12,061 nt of DNA, from NCBI GenBank assembly GCA_021826835.1, contig JAKAYH010000030.1, forward strand, positions 1 through 12,061, in the 5' to 3' direction. Under the pieces are notes generated by a model. The model was not told the origin of the DNA, ran no database searches, and was given only the letters and a program-made list of their open reading frames with translations. This document shows, one piece after another, positions 5,366-12,061 of this stretch. This DNA comes from Thermoplasmata archaeon (GTDB taxonomy: Archaea; Thermoplasmatota; Thermoplasmata; Thermoplasmatales; Thermoplasmataceae). Position 1 is the first letter of the stretch, and every line of letters starts with the position of its first letter. Both the position numbers and the translations under genes were made by a program.

Positions 5366-6442
5366 TTATCCCCTCCTCGAAGAGATCAATTCAAACACAG
5401 GCAGTTCGAGTGCCTCATTTGTAGTCTTTTCAATTGTAAAATTTCCCGTATTTAGTTCAGGGTAGGCGTGAATATCTAAGTCAAAATAAACCAGTGTTAA
5501 GCTGACCTCCATGCTCTTCTCTATAACTTCTATTGCTTGAAGTGGGTTTATTAGTGTAATTCTTTGACTCTTCATTCCCTCTAGCGATTTTGTCCAGCTT
5601 TGAAATTGCTTAGTTGCAGACAGGACAGTCATTATTGAATCTGATATCGAATTATTTAGATCATCTACAAAATCTGGATTAGAAGCCTGTGCCTTTCGCA
5701 TATCTTTTGAGAAATCATTAAGTTTCTCTTTGAGTCCCTCAACATCTTCGTAGTTTCCCTTTTCAAATTTCTGGAGATTTGTTAAAATATCAACCATGAA
5801 GTCAAGCAAACTTGAATATACAGGATAGTCTATTTTCAACGACTCGAGCTTGTCGCTTATCACTGAAAGCAGATGAGTGCTTTCTTCCTTAAATACATCT
5901 TTAAATTCTATCTTAGAATCCTTTGCTGGAAGGACATAAAGCAATGCGGCTCCGGGCCCATTATTTGTTATCTCTATTTTAGAATCGACTGATGGAACTA
6001 ACTGATCTTTCCTAAACTTGATTTTAACATTTTTTGGCACGTCAACTAATCTGAGGTCTGGACGGATTAGTTGAAGTTTGAATTCTCGTTTAGTTTCAAA
6101 CTTCTCTTTATCTCTTCTCAATCTTACCTCTATAGATATGACAATTTCTTTGAAATTATCAACAAGAACTTCTGAGGTCAACACAAACCCAATATAACCA
6201 TTTTCAATAACTCCTCTTATCTCGACAGCACAGTCGCCTTGAGATAATCTTAGATCCTCTTCTTTAGAGTTGTAAATATGTTCAAAGGAGATGCCTGTTT
6301 CCCCTTGAATTAGGACCCAGTCCAGTATGTAGTCTTTATCCCATAAGATATGGCAGGTAAAATTCTGTCCTTGAAGTCCAAAAGGAGGCACGTAAATGGA
6401 TCTCAAAGGTCCTGAGTCTTTATTTTCATAAGACCTTTTCAT
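5366..6442 (-). CDS. Hypothetical protein, first gene of unknown two-gene operon
   Basis: This 358-residue protein is not recognised. Residues 14-128 look like a beta-sandwich (alternating hydrophobic strands such as CAVEIRGVIENGYIGFVLTS and EIVISIEVRLRR). A second short Ig-like module follows at about 130-170, with VDSKIEITNNGPGAALLYV, a pattern of CARDB-type or arrestin-like domains. Residues 185-295 are helical and charged, possibly coiled coil (LKEKLNDFSKDMRKAQ), and the C-terminus returns to beta strands. There is no signal peptide, membrane segment or obvious catalytic motif, so a structural or scaffold role is possible (inference). ATG 6442 is leaderless with a TATA-like box about 26 bases upstream. 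It is followed after two bases by the 327-residue gene. Confidence 0.8.
   Translation of the reverse strand: MKRSYENKDSGPLRSIYVPPFGLQGQNFTCHILWDKDYILDWVLIQGETGISFEHIYNSKEEDLRLSQGDCAVEIRGVIENGYIGFVLTSEVLVDNFKEIVISIEVRLRRDKEKFETKREFKLQLIRPDLRLVDVPKNVKIKFRKDQLVPSVDSKIEITNNGPGAALLYVLPAKDSKIEFKDVFKEESTHLLSVISDKLESLKIDYPVYSSLLDFMVDILTNLQKFEKGNYEDVEGLKEKLNDFSKDMRKAQASNPDFVDDLNNSISDSIMTVLSATKQFQSWTKSLEGMKSQRITLINPLQAIEVIEKSMEVSLTLVYFDLDIHAYPELNTGNFTIEKTTNEALELPVFELISSRRG
5371..5379 (-). promoter_or_regulatory. Strong ribosome binding site deciding a TTG start
   Basis: On the minus strand GAGGAGGGG precedes TTG 5363. It overlaps the final codons of the upstream gene and is close to the full GGAGGTGAT consensus. 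No ATG is within reach in the right frame. Confidence 0.6.
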
Positions 6443-6462
6443 GAAAAATTATAATTTTGAGG

Positions 6463-6472
6463 CATATAAAAT
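6463..6472 (-). promoter_or_regulatory. TATA-like box of the unknown two-gene operon
   Basis: On the minus strand ATTTTATATG is centred about 26 bases before ATG 6442, predicting a leaderless mRNA covering both genes. A 16-bp tandem repeat lies just upstream of it. Confidence 0.5.
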
Positions 6473-6493
6473 TTCTGGACTTTCTTTGTTGTC

Positions 6494-6525
6494 ATAACTC
6501 ATGAAACATATAACTCATGAAACAT
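6494..6525. repeat. Perfect tandem duplication of 16 bp
   Basis: ATAACTCATGAAACAT occurs twice head to tail with no mismatch. It lies about 25-55 bp upstream of the predicted promoter of the 6442 operon, in the gap before the next plus-strand remnant. A transcription factor site or a simple slippage product are both possible. Confidence 0.7.
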
Positions 6526-6628
6526 ATTGTACTACGTTGAGTTCGACCTGCAATTGAAATCTTATCGCCGGCCCCAACTTCTTATCCAAGGGGTATCGTT
6601 TCATATATTCCTTAAGAGCTAATTCGTC

Positions 6629-7335
6629 TTGAGAAATCTTCATAAACTGGCAAATGTACCTTTTATTGAAGACAAAATCATGGTATTCTCTTTAACGGAA
6701 GAGCAAATAAAAAACCTGTCGAAATGGAAAGACACTTTGTCTAAACCGGGACTATTAGCTGGTATAGTTCAGTGCAATTGGCTGCGAAAACATTTAGCAA
6801 CATACTTTCAGGTGCTAGTTTTCAATCGGGTGGAAGACTTACTTCTACCCAACTAGACGAATTATTCAGTCAAATGAGAATTGCGGCACATAACCGTAAC
6901 TTGAGTAATAAACTGTATAATGATAATGGAATTGACGAGTTCAACTCGAGACTAAGAAAACTACTCTTTTCTGATAACCCCCTTCAGGACAGAATTGAAC
7001 AATTTGTCGAGTTGACTGGAATAAGGGAAGTAACATTTTCACATTTTTTAAGTCTTAATGATTCTAAAGAATATCCGTTCTTTTCCTGGGAAACTTACGG
7101 TGTCTTATCCCTCTCACATGAACAAGAAGAAGCAGCATTGGGACAAGCACTTGCTGAGCACTCAATTCGTAGTCCGACAGATTATAGTACTGACACGATT
7201 AATTATCTTATACACAAAGTGGCCTTTCGTGAAGTAAAGAACCTGCTTGATGTGGAAGCTTATCCACTTGTAAATTACGTTCTATGGGGTGCCTATGATC
7301 CAGGAATATACTCAGAAGATCACCCAGGTGTTTCG
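6629..7335 (+). pseudogene. Frameshifted gene resembling N-terminal region of McrB-type proteins
   Basis: Two frames carry one protein. From TTG 6629 or ATG 6680 the first frame reads LTEEQIKNLSKWKDTLSKPG to about 6765. The second frame continues as LAAKTFSNILSGASF and runs to about 7335. The stretch FNSRLRKLLFSDNPLQDRIE, then SHFLSLNDSKEYPFFSWETY, follows a pattern found ahead of the AAA+ GTPase/ATPase of McrB-like restriction proteins (short helical bundle, then L..-P..YP.W). No Walker A motif is present downstream, so the motor domain is gone. One frame change lies near 6765 and another near 7335. A TATA-like CATATATTC is about 25 bases before TTG 6629. The family call is from pattern memory and is moderate. 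Confidence 0.5.
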
Positions 7336-7520
7336 ACAGTGACCCCTCGAAAGTGAGCTTTATGAACCTATAAAGAAGTGGATAGAATAATTGAAAGAAG
7401 AAAATAGAGCAAAAAAAAAATGGAGTTTCATCGACAGTCTTTGGACCGTATTTATATCAAACTGTTCGAAAAGCTGGTGTCTTCATTGACTCCGAATATT
7501 CAACAACAAGAAAATTACGG
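7336..7520 (+). pseudogene. Decayed coding scrap downstream of the McrB-N-like remnant
   Basis: Changing frame at about 7338 gives ESELYEPIKKWIE, a TAA, then LKEENRAKKKWSFIDSLW in the same frame. The E-x-ELYEPIKKWL pattern is seen at the start of some PD-(D/E)XK-like or restriction-associated domains, but too little is left for a firm call. From 7420 another frame is open (ATG, SLDRIYIKLFEKLVSSL) until it runs antisense into the membrane-protein gene. It may be the second part of the gene starting at 6629, or a separate one. Confidence 0.3.
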
Positions 7521-7522
7521 AA

Positions 7523-8557
7523 CTAAGCTCGTTCATCACTTTGACCTTGGTCTTCCTGAAAAAACACAGACCTCTTATAGAGTTCATATTCAGCAGTGCC
7601 TTTTACTGGGATGACCCTTTTTAAGTTTCCGTCAAAGTTAGTTTTTACGTCTGCGGCAAGATAATAGATTACCCACTCTGGGGAAATAGAGTATGACGCA
7701 CTAAAAAATGCTTTATGTCTGAATTGTCGTTTTGATACTCTATAAATCCTCACATGAGCCGTGTGTAATGTGTGTTCTTGGCTTATTTCGTATGTTGAAA
7801 ATTTGACAGTAACTAAAGAAACATTTGTTGGTCTAGACCTTATAATTGAATTAACCACGAAGATTCTAGTTGGAAGTGCCATAATAAGGGCAATCATTGC
7901 AGAAACCATAATATTGACGTAAGGACTATTCGGGCCAGTTAAATGAATTAAGTACAAGAGTATACCAAAGGCCGAAGCAAAAGATATCGCATCTAAGTAG
8001 GTAAAATGACCAGTGCCATTTTCCCAACTTATGACTGTACTAATCTCCGTAGGTTCAACTTTGTGGTCCGGATGAATCACCGAATGCACTGATTCTTGAG
8101 TACTGTCAAGCACTTCATTCGTATTATTTGAAGTATTCTTGCAGATGCTACAAGTGAAAAATCTTACTGTTCTTTCCAATTTCGGTGCCAATCGCCCAGC
8201 GTATGCTCCCGGTATGATTGTTAAAATGCTTAAAATTGTGAATATACCCCAAACAAAAAGTATGTTTTGATATAACACGCTATCATTGATGAGGAAGGGA
8301 GTGGGATTAATTTGGGCTGTTATCGCAAAATACAAGAAAATCGCACTGATTGTCAATTGTAATATGGCTATAATTGCTGTTGCCAAAAGGGTGTATGAAT
8401 GCATCCTCTCTTCTTTGCCATAACGTTCAATAAAGTGCGGATTAGATCCAAATAGGATATCCAAGAACCTTTTTTTCATATCAATGGTGTCAAACGGACT
8501 CGGTTTTTTGGCCTTCTTCAAAGCTTCATTTAGTTCTTTATTTCGTTTGTATATCAT
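7523..8557 (-). CDS. Four-helix membrane protein with cytosolic tail, unknown function
   Basis: The 344-residue protein starts with a basic, polar cytosolic-looking segment (1-50). Predicted membrane helices are at about 55-79, 98-119, 189-208 and 213-236. Between helices 2 and 3 is a polar loop of about 70 residues starting with a CxxC (CSIC, 136-139). It has no second CxxC, so a complete zinc ribbon is not visible. The last 105 residues are soluble and beta-rich (VSLVTVKFSTYEIS, AHVRIYRVSKRQF). No family is recognised. ATG 8557 has a good Shine-Dalgarno (AAGGTGA, 8561-8567). It is separated from the DUF262 gene by about 355 bp, so they are probably not one operon. A membrane effector beside a nuclease would fit a defence island, but this is inference. 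Confidence 0.8.
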   Translation of the reverse strand: MIYKRNKELNEALKKAKKPSPFDTIDMKKRFLDILFGSNPHFIERYGKEERMHSYTLLATAIIAILQLTISAIFLYFAITAQINPTPFLINDSVLYQNILFVWGIFTILSILTIIPGAYAGRLAPKLERTVRFFTCSICKNTSNNTNEVLDSTQESVHSVIHPDHKVEPTEISTVISWENGTGHFTYLDAISFASAFGILLYLIHLTGPNSPYVNIMVSAMIALIMALPTRIFVVNSIIRSRPTNVSLVTVKFSTYEISQEHTLHTAHVRIYRVSKRQFRHKAFFSASYSISPEWVIYYLAADVKTNFDGNLKRVIPVKGTAEYELYKRSVFFQEDQGQSDERA

Positions 8558-8560
8558 CTT

Positions 8561-8567
8561 TCACCTT
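8561..8567 (-). promoter_or_regulatory. Ribosome binding site of the four-helix membrane protein
   Basis: AAGGTGA on the minus strand, three bases before ATG 8557, matches the GGAGGTGA anti-16S consensus and fixes this start. Confidence 0.6.
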
Positions 8568-8569
8568 TA

Positions 8570-8912
8570 TGCTGCTTCATCACGTTGCCTTTGAGTTATA
8601 TCTGCTGAGTCTTAAACATTTTCACTGGAAAAATCATAGTCAATGACCTATCATCAGTTGCTCAAATTACATCTATTTAGTAGCTCTAACCCAAATACAT
8701 ATAAAAATAAAAATTTGGAATATAAAAACACTTATATGGATTGCTAAGGAGAATTGAGAAATTAGGGTTCTTTAAATACTCACAATCTCTGAATCAATAC
8801 CTAAAAAGGGGATGTATTCGAGATATGATATTTAAACACCCAAAACAAAAGTTGGTAATTGCACACGTCGTACCAAGCTTCTTTTTTGTCATAGATCATG
8901 GTTAATTTAGGC
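8570..8912. other. AT-rich intergenic region with promoter-like boxes
   Basis: There is no supported gene here. Positions about 8695-8745 hold several A/T runs (ATATAAAAATAAAAATTTGG and AATATAAAAACACTTATAT) that could hold the promoter of the minus-strand membrane-protein gene, whose leader would then include its Shine-Dalgarno. I see no RNA fold, clear terminator hairpin or repeat that I can defend. Confidence 0.35.
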
Positions 8913-10700
8913 TCATTCAGCATCTAACATTTTCTTTGCCCTTTCTATTAGATCTGTTTGTCTTGACTTTAAAATATCCGAAGTCCATGAATCATAACTA
9001 GATATTTCCTGAGTTATTTTGAATGAGGTGCCCTTCTCCTTGAAATATACTGACTTCTTTTTGGAAAATTCTAAGTTTCCTGCCTTAGAATTTTTCCCAC
9101 CGCTAAGTAATACTAGATTTCCAATCTTATTCGTCCACTCCTTCCTAAAATCTTCAGTAAAGTCAATTTTCCATTGACTTCCATCTTCTGGTTTTTGTGG
9201 GAGTATGTGCTCAACAGTTACGGCTCCGGAATACCCATGAAACGTGGCCATTTCCCACCTCTCCTTGTCTATTCGTAATAAAATATATTTTGCCAAATTG
9301 CCACCATAGGTGTGATAAAAATCTGAATTACCAAGTTTTTCCTCTATTAGACTTTTGAACTTTGCTTTATCAATCCTTAGTTCCCGATCGACCGCAACTC
9401 TGTCGCTTTTCTCGACTGATTTCAACACTTCATTGAGACTAGTGATTCTTTCAGTCGGGGAACTACCAGATAGCCAATCGAACAAAACCTTCTTTTCAAG
9501 AAGTTTCAAAAATTCGTATGATGGTATTACACTCCCATATTTTTTAAGGAAAGTCAGAAGAACTGGTATCCAATCATTAAATGGAATATACTTAAACATT
9601 AGTCCAACGAGGACTTTATAATCATTCTTTCCCTCCTCTGACGGTATCTCTAATTTACCTTCTATTATTCTTTCCTTGTATATATCAGATATCTCTTTGA
9701 CGTAGTCAATAAATGGAGAGCCTCTTTTTATTTTCAGATCGTTCTTGAGGATTTTGTTTGTATACTCATAATAAATTCCTTTTCTAGCCTTATCTTGCAA
9801 AAACATTGTCCGTATGAATGCAATGACATTTTCAAGTTCTTCTCGTCCAATGTCTTCCTCTATTCCAGTCCAAAGTTCTGCCTTTATTTTTCTCTCTTCA
9901 TCATCTTTGATAGCCCCCAAACTGTCACTTTTTAGCAAGTCGGATGCAGACAAACTTAAGCCCCTAGCATTCATTACCGTGAAGAGTTTGAAAGCAGAAA
10001 AAGTATCATTGGCCACAATATACACCACGGTGACTTTATTTAAAATGAACTTGACAAATTCACTAATCTTATTCTCATCTGGATTCATTTTTGAATTAAA
10101 TGCTAGAATCGCTTCATAAATGTGATAAATCGGGTCATCTTGGTCTTTATAATTTACCTTCTTGTTTTCGAAATCCTCCACAAAACTCTTTGTGCCATCC
10201 ATCTTGTAAATATATTTTGAAAATATGGCTTTGAGATCATCCCAAGGTGTGACCCTCATGACACACTTAAGGTCTTTCCACTCATCTCCTTCTTGATAAA
10301 TATAGCTCATTATCTTGTTCTTCAAGGAGCTGTTATTAGATTTGTCCCTTATCGTGGCCAGCAGAATAGTTAACGAGGTTAATCTCTGCTGCCCATCTAC
10401 AACTTGGTAAGTTGTTTTGCCTTCATCTTTCTGTAAAATGAAAGAACCGATGTAATATTGGTCGCTTTGACTGTTATTAGCATCATTTAAGTCATCCAAT
10501 AATTGTTGAAATTGTTCCGTGGTCCAGCTAAATGGTCGCTGATATAAAGGTATTATAAATGAGAACTTATCACTGAAGATTCCACCCAAATCTGTGTCAT
10601 GTGCTTCGATTTCTTTATCCACATAGATTACATCAACTTGTTTTATAAAAATTTTCCAATGAACAAAAGGTTGTTTCAATTTTACTCTATGATTTCCCAT
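8913..10700 (-). CDS. DUF262-DUF1524 (GmrSD/SspE-like) nuclease
   Basis: This 595-residue protein has the domain order of single-chain GmrSD-type enzymes. The N-terminal DUF262 (ParB-like nucleotide-binding) domain shows PLYQRPFSW (51-59) and VDGQQRLTSL (101-110). A long helical middle follows. The C-terminal DUF1524 HNH-type nuclease domain shows VEHILPQ (496-502, His498), GNLVLL (527-532), and KNSKAGN…KK (537-550). Family knowledge: such proteins use nucleotide binding to gate DNA cleavage and act against phage DNA carrying modified bases (GmrSD) or together with DNA phosphorothioation systems (SspE). No partner of either kind is visible. The key motifs look intact and the length is normal. 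ATG 10700 has weak upstream GTGAG. An in-frame GTG at residue 27 (VDKEIEAHD) could be the true start because family members begin near it. It is divergent from the gene at 10786. Confidence 0.88.
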   Translation of the reverse strand: MGNHRVKLKQPFVHWKIFIKQVDVIYVDKEIEAHDTDLGGIFSDKFSFIIPLYQRPFSWTTEQFQQLLDDLNDANNSQSDQYYIGSFILQKDEGKTTYQVVDGQQRLTSLTILLATIRDKSNNSSLKNKIMSYIYQEGDEWKDLKCVMRVTPWDDLKAIFSKYIYKMDGTKSFVEDFENKKVNYKDQDDPIYHIYEAILAFNSKMNPDENKISEFVKFILNKVTVVYIVANDTFSAFKLFTVMNARGLSLSASDLLKSDSLGAIKDDEERKIKAELWTGIEEDIGREELENVIAFIRTMFLQDKARKGIYYEYTNKILKNDLKIKRGSPFIDYVKEISDIYKERIIEGKLEIPSEEGKNDYKVLVGLMFKYIPFNDWIPVLLTFLKKYGSVIPSYEFLKLLEKKVLFDWLSGSSPTERITSLNEVLKSVEKSDRVAVDRELRIDKAKFKSLIEEKLGNSDFYHTYGGNLAKYILLRIDKERWEMATFHGYSGAVTVEHILPQKPEDGSQWKIDFTEDFRKEWTNKIGNLVLLSGGKNSKAGNLEFSKKKSVYFKEKGTSFKITQEISSYDSWTSDILKSRQTDLIERAKKMLDAE

Positions 10701-10756
10701 ATCTCACTTTTGAAGTTATCAAAGGTGAAAAGATTGAGTTTTACTTTGGCAAGAGT

Positions 10757-10766
10757 AATAATACAT
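10757..10766 (+). promoter_or_regulatory. TATA-like box for the gene at 10786
   Basis: TAATAATACA, centred about 25 bases before ATG 10786, predicts a leaderless transcript diverging from the DUF262 gene. The 85-bp gap must hold both promoters. Confidence 0.45.
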
Positions 10767-10785
10767 AGATAGAGTTTCTACTGCA

Positions 10786-11237
10786 ATGCCTACTTTTGAT
10801 GAAGCTATAAAGAAAACCAAAGAACTTTTTCGAGAGGGTTCGGAAGATAAAAAAAAACACGAAGAAGAATTTATTGACCTATATCGAAAAAGATTCAGCT
10901 ATGAAAACCTAGAGGATTTTGAAGAATTCTTTGAATTTGACATAAATAGGCATTGGGATCGCGTTGACCAAAACAAACCAATGGTGTTGAAGCGATTTGA
11001 CCAATTCAAGAAGGCGATAAAATATATACTGAATGAAAGAGTGCCAATAGAGAAGCGTATAGAAGAAGTCTTGGAAAGCGATGGTAAATTTAATGCGAAG
11101 AATGCGAGTTGGGTATTCTATATTCCATTTTTTCTGTAGTTTATCCTAAGAAATATGTAATATTGAATGGACGAATAGTCAAAGGTTTCAACGATATACC
11201 AAAATCTAGTTTCAACATCATATCAAAAAGAAACTGA
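10786..11237 (+). pseudogene. McrB-N-like protein broken by one-base shift in a T6 tract
   Basis: The first frame encodes 117 residues: charged helices, then FDQFKKAIKYILNERVPIEK RIEEVLES, then ASWVFYIPFFL and TAG at 11137-11139. Immediately after the T6 run (11128-11133) the frame reached by one extra T continues as SVVYPKKYVILNGRIVKGF and ends at TGA 11235-11237. A helical region with xPIxxRIxEVL followed by a segment with VYPxKYVIxNxR is typical of the region that precedes the AAA+ domain in McrB-like proteins and of stand-alone relatives. The joined product would be about 150 residues, with no AAA+ domain. A sequencing error, a real deletion, or slippage at the T run are all possible. The start is supported by a TATA-like box. 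Confidence 0.55.
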
Positions 11238-11797
11238 AAGATCTCATGGAATTCAACATAATAGCCAGGAATGGGAGTAGTAAAGGAATAAAAACCAGTT
11301 GACTCCCCTGGGAGAGAGGGTCAGAAAATCAATCATTCCACTTCTGAAAATGATGGAGCGAGATCCGTTGGATGCTTTCCGTTTGCTAAGGTAAGGCCAT
11401 CTCACGTCAGTGGGAAGCCAAAAAAAAGTAAAAACGCTCCGCGGAAGACATAAACGAAAGCCACGCTCAATTTACCAATGCTGAATTTAATAAGATACCA
11501 TTACAAGCGAATGGGATAGAATTCACTCCTTTAACCTCCTTGACAGAATTACAGAGAGGATTAATGGATACCAAAAAGAAGCGCTCAACCTTGTGTGATA
11601 ATAGAACGAACAGCTTTCCAAAAATTCCTGTATCCACCAAAACAGAATTTTAGAATGTGATTTCCAAGTCAAATCAATTCGTATAAATCATTTAATCACG
11701 GTAAAATTTACTAAGATAACCAAGAAAATTGGATTTTATTCTCCAAACATAATATGAGTTGAACAATCTTATTATACCTCAGTTGTAATATATTGTT
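11238..11797. other. Decayed, gene-poor region
   Basis: About 560 bp with no intact gene. Several short open stretches look like broken coding sequence: around 11300-11395 (SIIPLLKMMERDPLDAFRLL), and an open frame of 74 codons without an ATG at 11432-11653 (NAEFNKIPLQANGIEF…LTSLTELQRGLMDTKKK). I recognise none of them. No inverted repeat or tRNA-end copy was found here, so the right end of the island is not visible. Confidence 0.35.
11769..11776 (+). promoter_or_regulatory. TATA-like box for the partial gene at 11798
   Basis: TTATTATA is centred about 25 bases before ATG 11798, consistent with a leaderless transcript. Confidence 0.45.
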
Positions 11798-12061
11798 ATG
11801 TTCATTGAGCAAGAAGAGTCGGAAAAGAGATGTGATGTGGTGGCTATTGCAAGGGGACGAGGGAGGTATAGCCAACCTTATAAGAGGATACTTAAGACTT
11901 TCAAGCTGGGTGACGATTTCATAGCTCTGGAACTTGCTCGCGATGAATCAACAGAGGAGGGATGGTGGGTATCAGCTAGCATAGAAGCAACTGCAGATAA
12001 ACCAGCTGGCTTTGGCGCAGAGTACTTCGAAGAATATTCGGATGCTCTTGACTGTTTTAGG
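11798..12061 (+). CDS. Hypothetical protein, N-terminal part, runs off the window
   Basis: From ATG 11798 the frame stays open for 88 codons to the last base. The protein begins MFIEQEESEKRCDVVAIARG and continues with GRYSQPYKRILKTFKLGDDF, then acidic and aromatic segments (EEGWWVSASIEA, GAEYFEEYSDALDCF). The length without stops, sensible codon usage (many GAA, GAG, GAT and GCT codons) and a correctly spaced TATA-like box support a real gene. I do not recognise the family. GC content appears higher than in the preceding decayed region, so this may be where the island ends and core chromosome resumes (inference). Confidence 0.65.
   Translation, partial: MFIEQEESEKRCDVVAIARGRGRYSQPYKRILKTFKLGDDFIALELARDESTEEGWWVSASIEATADKPAGFGAEYFEEYSDALDCFR

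Noticed and set aside
4762..5424. Plus-strand open frames of 99 and 117 codons opposite the unknown operon
   Set aside because: Low-complexity Ser/Phe-rich translations in antisense to two well-supported genes, with no promoter or ribosome site.
9355..10119. Plus-strand open frames opposite the DUF262 gene
   Set aside because: They are antisense shadows of a gene with clear conserved motifs.
11238..12061. Second copy of the tRNA-Lys 3' end (attR) at the right side
   Set aside because: I looked for GGTTCGATTCCCAC and GGGCCCG-like strings and found none, so the right boundary is either outside the window or lost.
1..12061. CRISPR array or cas genes
   Set aside because: No regularly spaced repeats were found on either strand; the only tandem repeat has two adjoining copies without a spacer.

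Overview
The window reads as archaeal. It opens with the C-terminal end of a transcription factor B (TFB) gene, followed by a tRNA-Lys without an encoded CCA. Many genes have a TATA-like box about 25 bases upstream of an ATG and no leader, while distal operon genes use GGAGG- or GGTGA-type Shine-Dalgarno sites. The AT-rich composition, leaderless starts and transposon remnants would suit a Thermoplasmatales-like euryarchaeon, but the lineage is inference.

Layout. Positions 1-192 are the conserved chromosomal edge (TFB end, tRNA-Lys). From 249 onward the window looks like an integrated, decaying accessory island. At 249-690 lies the broken N-terminal half of a tyrosine recombinase, just downstream of the tRNA 3' end. 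An intact NYN-domain nuclease-like gene (731-1279) starts where the recombinase homology stops. Next is a stretch bounded by two inverted repeats of about 50 bp (1389-1439 and 3401-3450) with no transposase inside. It carries a small two-helix membrane protein, a tiny N-terminal scrap of a DNA methyltransferase, and a tightly coupled three-gene minus-strand operon that resembles a toxin-antitoxin module (YwgA/Panacea-like protein, small linker protein, PemK/MazF-like protein). A truncated IS110-family transposase (3572-4024) follows, fused at its 3' end to what looks like the zinc-ribbon tail of a tyrosine recombinase (4025-4279).

The right part holds a two-gene minus-strand operon of unknown function (5366-6442, 4380-5363), a frameshifted gene resembling the N-terminal region of McrB-associated proteins (6629-7335), a further coding scrap, a four-helix membrane protein (7523-8557), and a full-length DUF262-DUF1524 (GmrSD/SspE-like) nuclease (8913-10700). 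A divergent McrB-N-like gene (10786-11237) is broken by one base in a T6 tract. After about 560 bp of decayed sequence, a new unrecognised gene starts at 11798 and runs off the window.

How it works together. The content (recombinase remnants beside a tRNA, IS remnants, a TA-like operon, NYN nuclease, methyltransferase scrap, two McrB-like scraps, a DUF262 nuclease) is typical of a defence or mobile-element island. The best candidates for something undescribed are the inverted-repeat-bounded three-gene cassette and the unknown two-gene operon. All functional links beyond domain recognition are inference.
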